DNA of 64,000 nucleotides from Lutraria lutraria (lineage: Eukaryota; Mollusca; Bivalvia; Venerida; Mactridae): positions 30,110,199 to 30,174,198 of the forward strand of contig OZ026840.1 in the NCBI GenBank assembly GCA_964023205.1. Direction: 5' to 3'. Below the pieces are notes generated by a model, which saw nothing but the letters and a program-made list of their open reading frames with translations, had not been told where the DNA came from and made no database searches. A program made the position numbers and the translations under genes. Below are positions 12,401-24,400 of this stretch, in pieces; position 1 is the first letter of the stretch; every line of letters begins with the position of its first letter.

Positions 12401-15400
12401 CCGTTGTCTCTGCACAGAGACGTTTGTTGCACGACATCATGGAACGGAGACCATGAACTGGTCCCCGTTGTCTCTGCACAGAGACGTTTGTTGCACGACA
12501 GCATGGAACGGAGACCATGAACTGGTCCCCGTTGTCTCCGCACATAGACGCTTGTTGCACGACAGCATGGAACGGAGACCATAAACTGGTCCCCGTTGTC
12601 TCTGCACATAGACGTTTGTTGCACAACAGCATGCAACGGAGACCTTAAACTGGTCCCCGTTGTCTCCGCACAGAGACGTTTGTTGCACGAAAGCATGGAA
12701 CGGAGACCATATTTATACTGGTCCCCGTTGTCTCTGCACAGAGACGTTTGTTGCACAACAGCATGGAAGGAGACCATGAACTGGTCCCCGTTGTCTCCGC
12801 ACAGAGACGTTTATTGCACGACAGCATGGAACGGAGACCACAAACTGGTCCCCGTTGTCACCGCACAGAGACAATTGTTGCACGACAGCATGGAACGGAG
12901 ACCATAAACTGGTCCCCGTTGTCACCGCACAGAGACGTTTGTTGCACGATAGCATGGAACGGAGACCATAAACTGGTCCCCGTTGTCTCCGCACATAGAC
13001 GATTGTTGCACGACAGCATGGAACGGAGACCAGTTTATAAAGTCCCAACATTATCTGAGTATCATACATCGTCATGCCGACACAACATGTTTTGGACGGT
13101 AAGTTATGTATTACTCCAATTTAGATGATGTATTTCTTCAACAGACAAAGCACGTAGTGAATGATTGACATGGGAGCGCTTGTGATGTGAATGGACATTG
13201 TCCGTGAAAGAAATAGATTCCTTCGTCTTGAGTCACGTGCGAGAGCAACCTCGTCAACACAATGGTGAGCTCTCAGGAGAATTAATATTTCTGACGAAAA
13301 AATATACAGATCCGCGAATCAGACTAGACATAGTTATTAATCTTAGGGCGTTGTTCATTTTATTCTCTAACATGAAATACATCTTTAACTGGGATTATTG
13401 GACGCGGGTCATCCCCGCCAATGTTCTCGCCAGCTTTCAAAGATTCAATTGATTTCGTCGGTTCTTTTCTTGCTGGTGGTCAGTCAAGCGGTGTTGGTGT
13501 AGATTTATCCGCGAACATTTCCTTAACTCATCAAATCAATTTGCGCGAGACTTGTCCGCGAGCTAAATAAACAAATTAGGAAGCTCAAAGAGGTATGAAA
13601 ATTGCAATTTATCTCCAGAATCCACGTTCAATTAATTACAAGAGAAGACACATTCTGAGACAATGTGTGACAAGACACTAATCCAATTTCCTGGAAATCT
13701 TAACTGTCCGTTTACACTGACCAAACAAACTTTGCATGCTTTTTTATGATTTGTCTACACTGTAACCAAATTCAATAGCACATAAAAAAGCAACCAAGCT
13801 CGAGAACCAAGGTCTCCGACAATCCCTTTTTACCACAGGCACTACCATATAGTTTCAAGCGACAGCATCTGGTGTAGGAAACAATCTAGGCACAAATCGT
13901 GCCTCCTATTATCAAAAACATAGCTTAGGAATGAAATAGAACGGAAAAAGTATTTCAATTTTATGTGTCAAACATGATTGTTGTAGCATTTTAAAGTGGT
14001 TCCCGCCTGACTGTACATAGACGTTTGTTTTGGTGTGCTGCGTCATAAAACGGGAACCAGTTCCATATATCCCGAACACCGGTGACCTTTGCTGGTCATT
14101 AATGCAAGTTTGACAAGAATGCTAAACTCTTTCTGTTCAGTATGGAAGAAAATCCATGTAGATAAGCTACAGATAATTCGGGATATTGTTCCGTATATTT
14201 ATCTTTCTATAGGACTTTTTTTAAATATGATACCATTGTTTCTTGTAATGAGTGGTGTTACATAATAGGGCATTTGGCCATTTGGTTGCAGATTATGTGA
14301 AAGTTTCCTACCTATTAGTTCATAATGCATGATCTTTCTTCTGGTATCAAACTGGGTACGAATTCCATACACATTAGCGGCAATGTATTGACTTAGTTGG
14401 CAAGATTGCTCGTCAAACGCGTAATCAAAACTGGAACATTGGAATGATGTTTCCGCCAAACACAGTTGCGCGCATGCGTCAAGGTTGACCCCTAATACAA
14501 TTTTGCCGTGCGTCTGAACTCCTTCTACCGTTTGCAATGACCCGTAGCCATAATTTATAAATCTGCCAAGCGCTCCGTCTGAAAAACAAAATAAATTGAC
14601 AGTTTTTGTTTAATCTAAAAAGACCCAGACGCTTTTATCTCACCGATTGCGACGTTTGATATTTCTAAAGAAAACGAAATGCCAACAATAATCCTGTACA
14701 GACAAAATATAAACAGACAGGCGAAGTAAATATCCTAGTATCTGCACCGTCAAAAATGTTTATCAAAAAAAACTATCTATTCCGTCAGTTTACGAGTTTT
14801 GATTTTTTATTCAAAATTAAACACAGTCCCATATTCACTACAGACGATTACCAACCATCTCTACATACTCACTGACTAACCATTTTGAGTTCAAACCCGG
14901 GGGGATCCCGGTCAGCATAAGTTGTCCCTAACAAATTTTTCATGTTGATTGTTCGTGTGCAAATCTGACAGTTACTGGCTCAGAACAATACTGATACAGA
15001 ATCCCGATAAAAATGATCAGGTAAACTGCCCGCCTTTATATATCCGTACCTCTGTTGAAACCCGACAACCGTATTTTATACAGTAAAACCCCGGAAAACA
15101 GGACCCCTTCCGGGTTGGGTCAAAAGTCCGGTTTTCCAAGATTTCCGGTTTTCATAGAACTTTTTGATACTTTCCGAAAATATAGGACTTGAAAAATCCT
15201 TCGATTTTCGGGGGAAATTCCGATTTTCAGGAAGGCCGGATTTCGAGAATTTCGGTTTTCGGTGAGGCATTGATATGTATATTGAGCATTTAGATTTAAT
15301 GTTCTTACGTGATTTTCTTTCGTAGAAATCAGTTTGAGTTCTAGTCTGCAAGCCGCCAACGTCATGCACAGTTTTGTCGGTCAACCAACACGTCTTTCGT

Positions 15401-18400
15401 TCCACCTCAAAGTCAAAGCCTAAACATTTAAATGACATTTCTAAAATACACCTGCGCGCGCATTCTTCTACTGTCAATCTTGGAATACTTCTTTTGTGAC
15501 GTAGTGTAAGCACGTGATTTGGAATTCTGTTAAATAAACGTTCATAAGCCGCTGAAATGGAAGAAACAATAAAAAAATAAGTGAGAGTGGCCACTTAACA
15601 TCGTGTATGTACTCATATGAATAACAAACTAGTTCACTCTTTGAAACAGCTATCATTTGGGTACAGTTTAATCATTGACCAAAATTCACTAACTAGAAAG
15701 AAGAGTTAAAATATGGCCTTTGATTCCAGTTTACTTTTGCTCCAACGAAAGAGAAAGTGTTTGCACAATGTGCTAAATTCCCGAGAAATACAAGAGAATC
15801 ATATTACTGCTCTTTTCGAATATGTATATATTTCCTGGTTTTTTATCGTACCTGGCATAAAGCACCTATACAAGCCCTACCTGCTTTCTGTGAATTTAGA
15901 TATGGTAAGAACAGGGTGTAATTGAACGCCGTATGCCACTAGTGATGTTCAAGAAAGTTAGGTGCACATGCTTAAAACTAAGTATCCAATACGTCATTTA
16001 TCAGAAACTTAAGAATTAACAGAAACTACTGAGACAAGTTAAAATCTTTCAGCCAGTCCTCAATGTGTTTCCGCGAAAGCTAAAAACATATTCCGGTATA
16101 ATTCATGTTGAGCAATTAGAAATCAGACGACGCCGAAATCGAATTAATTAAACCGTTACAACAGAACGGAGTAATTTAACACGTCGTTTGAAGGCCAACT
16201 TAATTAAAACTTTTACATTGTGTTTCTCTTCAATCGATGTTTCAAATTTAATTTTCAGGTTTACGTACCCGATATCACACGTGGGATTTAAGAGGAAGTA
16301 AAAAACTAATCAACGCACTCTCACTTTTCTTGAAACGTCGGCATAAACTGAACGAAATGTTCTTTAATGGATTGCTATGCAATCTAATTGACTTCTACAA
16401 ATACAGAAATAATCTACAGTCATTATAAGCCTGCAGAAACTCATTAAACAACAATATCCATGTCACACTGCTTGGAATTAAATGAAATATTACACTGTTA
16501 TGAAGATATATTTGTTCGTGCTAATGACAATCGGTGCTCTCTTGGTATGACTCTTGCGCAAAAAAGTCGGTGTATGGAGCAATTAGACATGTTGGCGATC
16601 TTGTAGACCATGCAATATGATAAGTATTGCCAATCATTTTAATAAGTTCCGGAATAATTTCCACTGGCTAAATACGCTCATTTCCGAGGGTGACTCACTT
16701 TGTAACGATATTGAGCAAAACGGCGGTGAAAGATGGGTAGGAAAAATAGTTCTACAAGTATTTGTGAGGATGAATACACTCATTTAAGCGTCGTCTGTTA
16801 CGTGCTACATGCAGTGGTTTATTTAGTGCCTATTTTATATTTTATCACAAGATTAAATCCCAGTCATGGGAAATCATTCACTTATATGAATGTTTGACAA
16901 AACTGTCAGTTGTCGGCTCCTTGTGAAAGGTAAGTTAGTACCGGTTAGAAGAATACATTCCAGGAACACTGGTTGGACTAACCGGCCTCCGTATGGCTGT
17001 ATCATGTACTGTCTGGTTTAGCTGAAGAGAGTACGGAAAAAGGTCTTCGGTTCATACCGCTAATTCACATGGTGATATTGGCAGTTTATCGCGACAGCAT
17101 GGTTCGAACCGGTACACTGTATAAAAAGCAGTTAAAGAAATTTAACTACCAGGCTTGTTTTATGTGATTGTTTCATTGATTACTAGTATTTGATTCTATC
17201 ATTCGTATTTCCAGATGTTTAAGCGGGTTTTGTAGTTAATATGTCAATAACACATCACCATTTCACATTTGAACTATTTGTAAACTGCTTGCCTGTATCA
17301 TACTAGTATAAAACAATGTTTCTTACAGATTTGTTACAAAAATAACAGAAGACAGACAGAACACTTTGAATTCCAAACACCATTTATTGACGTTGTTTTG
17401 GTGCAAACTGTTAAAAGTGAACTAGTATTGGATCCTAAAAGCGCCAAGCCTTTAATTAACGTATTGAACATCTTATTTACTGGTTAATTAAATGTCTTCA
17501 CGGTACTGTCATAAACAAGTCTTACCACCAAGACTTCTGTAAATTGGTCGTTCTACTGAAGCATACCAGCATCTGAGTCCCTGTGAAGAGATCTTACTAC
17601 GCATTAATGTCTGATATAGTATGTGGTTAATTTTGGAAATTTTCGCAATTTGATGTTTGAAGTATTTATGTCCGTGAAGTTGGCAGCCCAGCAGCCTAGC
17701 AGCCTAGCAGCGTGAAGTTGGCAGCCCAGCAGCCTAGCAGCCTAGCAGCCTAGCAGCGTGAAGTTGGCAGCCCAGCAGCCTAGCAGCCCAGCAGCGTGAA
17801 GTTGGCAGCCCAGCAGCCTAGCAGCCCAGCAGCGTGAAGTTAGCAGCCCAGCAGCCTAGCAGCCCAGCAGCTTAATATATTTCTACAGTTAAACTGCACC
17901 ACAAATCATGCAAAAACTTAAAAACGCATGAAGTAATAACATTATGTTGCTGTCATGTTTATTAGAAGAAAAAATACGATTTTTATCGATTTTGTGAATC
18001 TGGCAGTGTAGCGGCCGCGTAGCGGACTATTATAGTCAAACATAAAATGCACAAGAAATCCGGCTAAACACTTACGAATCGATGATATAATTCGATTTTA
18101 TACCTTTAACGTTCATTAGATGAGAACTTACACATTTTTTCATTTTTTTTGTGAAGTTGGCAGCCCAGCAGCGTCACAGCGTAATCTATATTTCTACAGA
18201 TAAACTTCACAACAAATCAAGAAAAATACTTCAGAATGCATAAAATAATGTCAGTCTGTTGTTTAAACATTAATTAACAGAAAATATATAATTTTCATAT
18301 ATTCTTTTTCAATGTGAAATTAGCCGCTGCTAGCAGCGTGAAGTTGGCAGCCCAGCAGCGTAACAGCGTAATCTATATTTCTACAGATAAACTTCACAAC

Positions 18401-21400
18401 AAATCAAGAAAAATACTTCAGAATGCATAAAATAATGTCAGTCTGTTGTTTAAACATTAATTAACAGAAAATATATAATTTTCATATTTTTTTTTTCAAT
18501 GTGAAATTAGCCGCTGCTAGCTGCGTGAAGTTGGCAGCCCAGCAGCGTAACAGCGTAATCTATATTTCTACAGATAAACTTCACAACAAATCAAGAAAAA
18601 TACTCCAGAATGCATAAAATAATGTCAGTCTGTTGTTTGAACGTTAATTAAATGAAAATATATGATTTTTCAAAAAAAAAATTGTGCGTGAAATTAGACG
18701 CTGCTGGGCTGCCAACTTCACGCTGCTAGCAGCGGCTAATTTCAAATTGAAAAAAGAAATGAAAATCATATATTTTTAGTTAATTTATAATGTTTAAACA
18801 ACAGACTGACATTATTTTATGCATTCTGAAGTATTTTTCTTGATTTGTTGTGAAGTTTATCTGTAGAAATATAGATTACGCTGTTACGCTGCTGGGCTGC
18901 TAACTTCACGCTGCTAGCAGCGGCTAATTTCACATTGAAAAAAAATATATGAAAATTATATATTTTCTGTTAATTAATGTTTAAACAACAGACTGACATT
19001 ATTTTATGCATTCTGAAGTATTTTTCTTGATTTGTTGTTAAGTTTATCTGTAGAAATATAGATTACGCTGTTACGCTGCTGGGCTGCCAACTTCACGCTG
19101 CTAGCAGCGGCTAATTTCACATTGAAAAAAAATATATGAAAATTATATATTTTCTGTTAATTAATGTTTAAACAACAGACTGACATTATTTTATGCATTC
19201 TGAAGTATTTTTCTTGATTTGTTGTGAAGTTTATCTGTAGAAATATAGATTACGCTGTTACGCTGCTGGGCTGCCAACTTCACGCTGCTAGCAGCGGCTA
19301 ATTTCACATTGAAAAAAAATATATGAAAATTATATATTTTCTGTTAATTAATGTTTAAACAACAGACTGACATTATTTTATGCATTCTGAAGTATTTTTC
19401 TTGATTTGTTGTGAAGTTTATCTGTAGAAATATAGATTACGCTGTTACGCTGCTGGGCTGCCAACTTCACGCTGCTAGCAGCGGCTAATTTCACATTGAA
19501 GAAAAATATATGAAAATTATATATTTTCTGTTAATTAATGTTTAAACAACAGACTGACATTATTTTATGCATTCTGAAGTATTTTTCTTGATTAGTTGTA
19601 AAGTTTATCTGTAGAAATATAGATTACGCTGTGACGCTGCTGGGCTGCCAACTTCACAAAAAAAAAAAAATGTGTAAGTTCTCATCTAATGAACGTTAAA
19701 GGTATAAAATCGAATTATATCATCGATTCGTAAGTGTTTAGCCGGATTTCTTGTGCATTTTATGTTTGACTATAATAGTCCGCTATGCGGCCGCTACACT
19801 GCCAGATTCACAAAATCGATAAAAATCGTATTTTTTTCTTCTAATAAACATGACAGCAACATAATGTTATTACTTCATGCGTTTTTAAGTTTTGCATGAT
19901 TTGTGGTGCAGTTTAACTGTAGAAATATATTAAGCTGCTGGGCTGCTAGGCTGCTGGGCTGCTAACTTCACGCTGCTGGGCTGCTAGGCTGCTGGGCTGC
20001 CAACTTCACGCTGCTGGGCTGCTAGGCTGCTGGGCTGCCAACTTCACGCTGCTAGGCTGCTAGGCTGCTGGGCTGCCAACTTCACGCTGCTAGGCTGCTA
20101 GGCTGCTGGGCTGCCAACTTCACGGACATGAAGTATTTATCGTTGTCAGTTCCGTACAACTTAATCAGAGTGATCTGAATGTTATTACGTGTGAGAATTT
20201 TAAAGATTTTTAATTTTCACATGCGATATAATCAAACGGACAGTATGCCATATCAAGTGCTATGTTGTTCATTAGCCCATTTCAGCCAGGCCTGCAGTTA
20301 TCTTTTGTACGTCCACTTTGTTATCGCGGTCCCTCGGTTTGTCCATTCATATTGTAGGTTTTGACTCCTCCCTGTTTGTTATGTCAATATTTTGAATACT
20401 CCTTGTTTATAATCCTAGTCATTTGGCTCCTCCCACCAAGTTACGGCCCCTCATTGTATTGCTACATTAGTCTTTCATTTCTTCATTGTGATCATCCTGT
20501 CCATTTGGCTCTCCCCCTAGTGTTTATGCTTAGTGTTATGGCCATTTCTGTTTGTAGACTAAGTTTTTTCGACTCATCCATTCTATTATCTTGGTCGTTT
20601 GGCTCCTGTCCTAGTTTTTATACTTAGCGTTTTGGCCACTCCCTGTTTTGTTATCATAGGCTTTCGACTCCTCCTTATTATTAAATTATCCTGGTCACTT
20701 AGCCCCTCCCCTAATTTACATATTTAGTGTTTTGGCCCCTTCAATGTTATTTTAGGTTTACTGCTCAACTCGTAAACGTAAGCCTTTCTTTACGAGCAAA
20801 ATTCTAAACACAAGACCACAGACTGCAGAGATCTTGCTTTCTGGTTTCCGTTATTTACTGACAACTCAGTCGGTGAGTACGCATCGGCCGACATAGTCTT
20901 AAGTTATTATATTGTACGAATATTCCAAATGATGGACAGATCTTTGTTGAATCCGTCAATGAAAGAACAATCCATAAAATATTTACATGAATAAAAGTAT
21001 ATTACGCACATATTTAATAGGATCTAACTGAACATTGACATAAAAGAGCATTAATTCAAATATTCACTCAGGAGGTTTAGTGTTTCCACAAATACATTAT
21101 TGTCGCATTTTTTCAGAATACTAAAATAAGAAAGTATAAATGCAAGCATGACTTTTAAAGGGGCATACCCTACAACTGACAAACATTCTGTGAAAGTGTA
21201 AAAATGTGGTGGAAATGTAAAACAAAATATAATGGATAATTGCAAGAAGAACTTGGGTCATAGACTGACTATATAATAAGTTTAAGTACTAGTCGCAAAA
21301 ATCATAGCTATGAATAATAAATCACTTCCATCCAAAAATTGTACAACAAATTCCAAAGATTTTCCGATCTTTTATGGAAACTTACGGACATGCACACTTC

Positions 21401-24400
21401 AAAGAAGAAGTGAATTTCAAATTTGCTAATTGTTGACATACTTCTCTGACGACTACATGACATTTCCATGACTAAATGGATGTGTCACAAATACATATTT
21501 TTGTGATTTTATTTTTGATTTGATGAATATTTGGCTGAATCTTTCTTCGTCGGCTTTTTTCTTTACAAACTTCTAATTTATCATCATTTTGCCTTGATTC
21601 TAGATGCACCAAGTTGTAGGACATGCCCCTTTAAATTGTATTTGTTTCAGTGCATTTTACGTCGGTTTTTGTCGAAGATATTTCAGTTATATACGGCGGC
21701 CTGCTCCCCGGACCTGTATTCCTGCCAGACTTATAAACGTGTTTGAATTTACCAAGAGTTAATGTTGTTATTACAAGTACATCCTTGATATATCAAAGTT
21801 TCCAGGTTTTGAAATGATAGATACTTAATTTACAGATCCAATAGGCCAACTGGCCCATGCGGACAACAGCATACAGTATAACCCCTCCAAAGCAACACCC
21901 TTTCTGAGTAGCATAATTCTGTTGTTGTTGAGAGTTTGTTGCTCTATAGAGAGGTTAAATTACTAGTAAAATCATACTCTTGTTGTAAGAAGGGTTGTTG
22001 TTCAAGAGAGGGCCGCTCTGGAGAGGTTGTACTGTATTTACAATTACATATGAATTGGTAGCATTCATGGTTATAATTATATATATTTTTTTATTATTAT
22101 AATATGCATGCATAAAACATAAAAAAGTTATAAATACACTTTATAAGGGAGATGTATGCATTTATCATGTGAAAAGAAGGTAGGAAATCTCGGATTGAGT
22201 ACATTTCTATTATTAAGTTAGTCCTCAAACATTCTCATCAAATTTACTCCAAGAGCAGTCTGAGAGTACCGTAACATAAGATTGATATATTCGGGTCTTG
22301 GAAATCATAAATTAGAGCGACCGATCGACTCGTTCTTCTCATTTCTTGAATGCCTTCTTTAATACTGTCACTAAATGTCCCAGGACATGATATATGTTCC
22401 CTTGTAAAATCATCTAAGGTTCAAATGCAGTAATAGAAGAGACCTCACTGACTCGTTAATCAATGTGGAATTCACGAACAATTTGACTGGTTGCAGATAA
22501 AGTCCGGACCAGTTCATTGATAAAACGTTTCTGTCGAACATTTCCGGATATTAATCTTTTGCCTTTTCATGTTTTACGAAGCGATGTGTTCCTATCTTTG
22601 TTCAATAGGGATATTATAGGAAATGGAGAAATGAATTTACGCGCCGTCTGGAAAGTAAAATTACGATGTTGATGGTTTTATGTAAAGCTGTAGAACTTTT
22701 TTCTTTATTACATCAAATAAGTCAATACAGATTTCTTGTAGATCTAGTAAGAAACCATTTTAACCGACGAATCGATTTCTGTTTTTCCACAATATTTTCA
22801 TCTTGTTTCATGCATATGTTCCCATTTTTTTTCAATGCTACTTCAGTTATAGACGGCGGCAGGGTCACCTAATCTGTTTTTGTTGACCAACTAACTAGCA
22901 CTAACTTACCCTTCTACAAGGAGAGGGTATTTATTAATCGAGAATTAGGTAAACAATTCAAAGAAAGGTATACTTAATGGCCTGCCGCGACCGGGACTGG
23001 AACCCGGATTGGGGACGTATTAATGTTCCTTCTAGCATAGCGTAAAAACGATCTAAAGCTTTAAGAATCGCATTAAATACTGCAACAGCTACATTGTGAT
23101 ATAGGATAACACATAAAACTGTATAAAACATGTGTACCTCATAAAAGAGAATATTGTTGGAATATATTCGTCTAGGAACAAAATTATTACATTTTAAACG
23201 CATTCTGAGAAACGTGCACAGTGTTTAATGACATTTATAAAATGTTAGCGACATCTGAATTAAAACTATAAAACCTCTCTTATATTCACATATTTCGACT
23301 TAAGACTATGTTTTATTCAGAGATGAATTTTAATTAGAGAGGTATTCGAACTGGAGATGTTTTCCGCTTTGAGATGTTTGCGACTTTAAATATTTTCTGA
23401 TTAAAAAGTTGTTTCTGTATCATGGTACACACTATTTCAGTTGTTACAACAATTCAGGGTCGATGTTATGAAATAATAAATCTGAGATCGTTTTTTTTCA
23501 AAGCCCCAATCTTATATCTTGTCTTTTAATACTTCCTGGTTAAGTATGATCAGACAATAATGACAAGATTGATAGATTATTCTGTCAGTATAAATGCCCC
23601 GAATGCTGTATTTAAACATTTACCAATTCTGCTTTTTCTTTATAACACTTCGAGAATGGAATTGAGATTTGAGCTCAGAGACTGTTCTTAAGTTTTAAAA
23701 CGTCGTGGCCAGTTTGACACTGTCATTCAGGAGTAGAAAAAAATGATAAAACTTCTTTCCCGCAGCTGGTTTACTACTTCAAGTTTGGCTGTGACCAATT
23801 TATTATTGCTGTGGTATTTTGTTCTTGAAAAGTGAAAATTATACACTTACTTCTGTAATGATCGAATCCCAGCGCGTGCTGCAGACCAACCAACTTCTCA
23901 GAGTGGGTGTGGTTATGCAAATGACATTCGATATCAGTGTTGTCGATATCGAATGATTTACATTCAAAATCCACCTCCATTGCGCAGTACGATGCGCACA
24001 ACTCCACGGTGGTATTTACAAGAATCTTCTGCGGCATGGCTTTAAGATAGTACCCTGGTATTCGACGGTACAGCGACTGGTAGTTAACATTCTTTCCTGA
24101 AATGAATGTTTTCAGATGCATATGAAAGTTGACAGCATAACAAAGTGAATACAAATAAACACAATAATTATTACCAAGGTCATCTTTAGAAAATTTTAAT
24201 GTTGGTATGCATCAACCCGGCCGACTTATCTAAAAAAATGCATAGACCCAAAATTATTTTTACGATTATGACAAAAAAAACCTGCTTTTAGTGTTAATTT
24301 TACATTTATTAAGCTCTTTTAAACTTAACAATGCAGATGAACATAATTCATACAATAAAACACGAACATTTTCAAACATACTACACATTACGAAAATAAT

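Larger units (their letters stand above)
11885..14311 (-). other. Intron 4 of the PAN/CUB gene
   Basis: Contains the 64-bp hairpin array and a solitary relative of its unit (both listed). The remaining 13.05-13.98 kb is non-coding sequence in which I see nothing further. Confidence 0.65.
17669..20128. mobile_element. Foldback-type element, 2.46 kb, with nested tandem repeats
   Basis: Left end tgtccgtgaagttggcagcc and right end ggctgccaacttcacggaca are perfect inverted copies. Layers from outside in: a short GC-rich array built on cagcccagcagcctagcag; a 280-bp subterminal block; then units of about 186 bp, three on the left in one orientation and five on the right in the other, meeting near 18.70 kb. 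The 11-bp sequence tgaagtattta lies directly outside both ends (17658-17668 and 20129-20139), so the whole unit inserted as one piece. No open frame of note lies inside, so it is non-autonomous. Organisation matches foldback transposons (family-level inference). Confidence 0.88.
15552..23850 (-). other. Intron 2 of the PAN/CUB gene
   Basis: 8.3 kb holding a SINE-like copy (16.87 kb), the foldback element (17.67-20.13 kb), a pyrimidine-rich degenerate repeat (20.3-20.76 kb), two inverted-repeat elements (21.87 and 23.44 kb) and a family B SINE (22.85 kb). Other parts look unique; I see no exon in them. Confidence 0.65.

Noticed and set aside
12253..13128. Many overlapping 60-174-residue frames on both strands rich in repeated Cys/Trp motifs
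   Set aside because: They are the 64-bp array read in three frames; the same peptide appears in every frame in rotation, and there is no start, stop or splice logic.
15076..15308. Extension of the PAN2 frame past the exon 3 donor
   Set aside because: It runs into a decayed inverted-repeat element and breaks the PAN cassette symmetry.
20179..20627. Two plus-strand frames rich in Cys, Leu and Ser
   Set aside because: They overlie a degenerate pyrimidine-rich tandem repeat and carry no domain.
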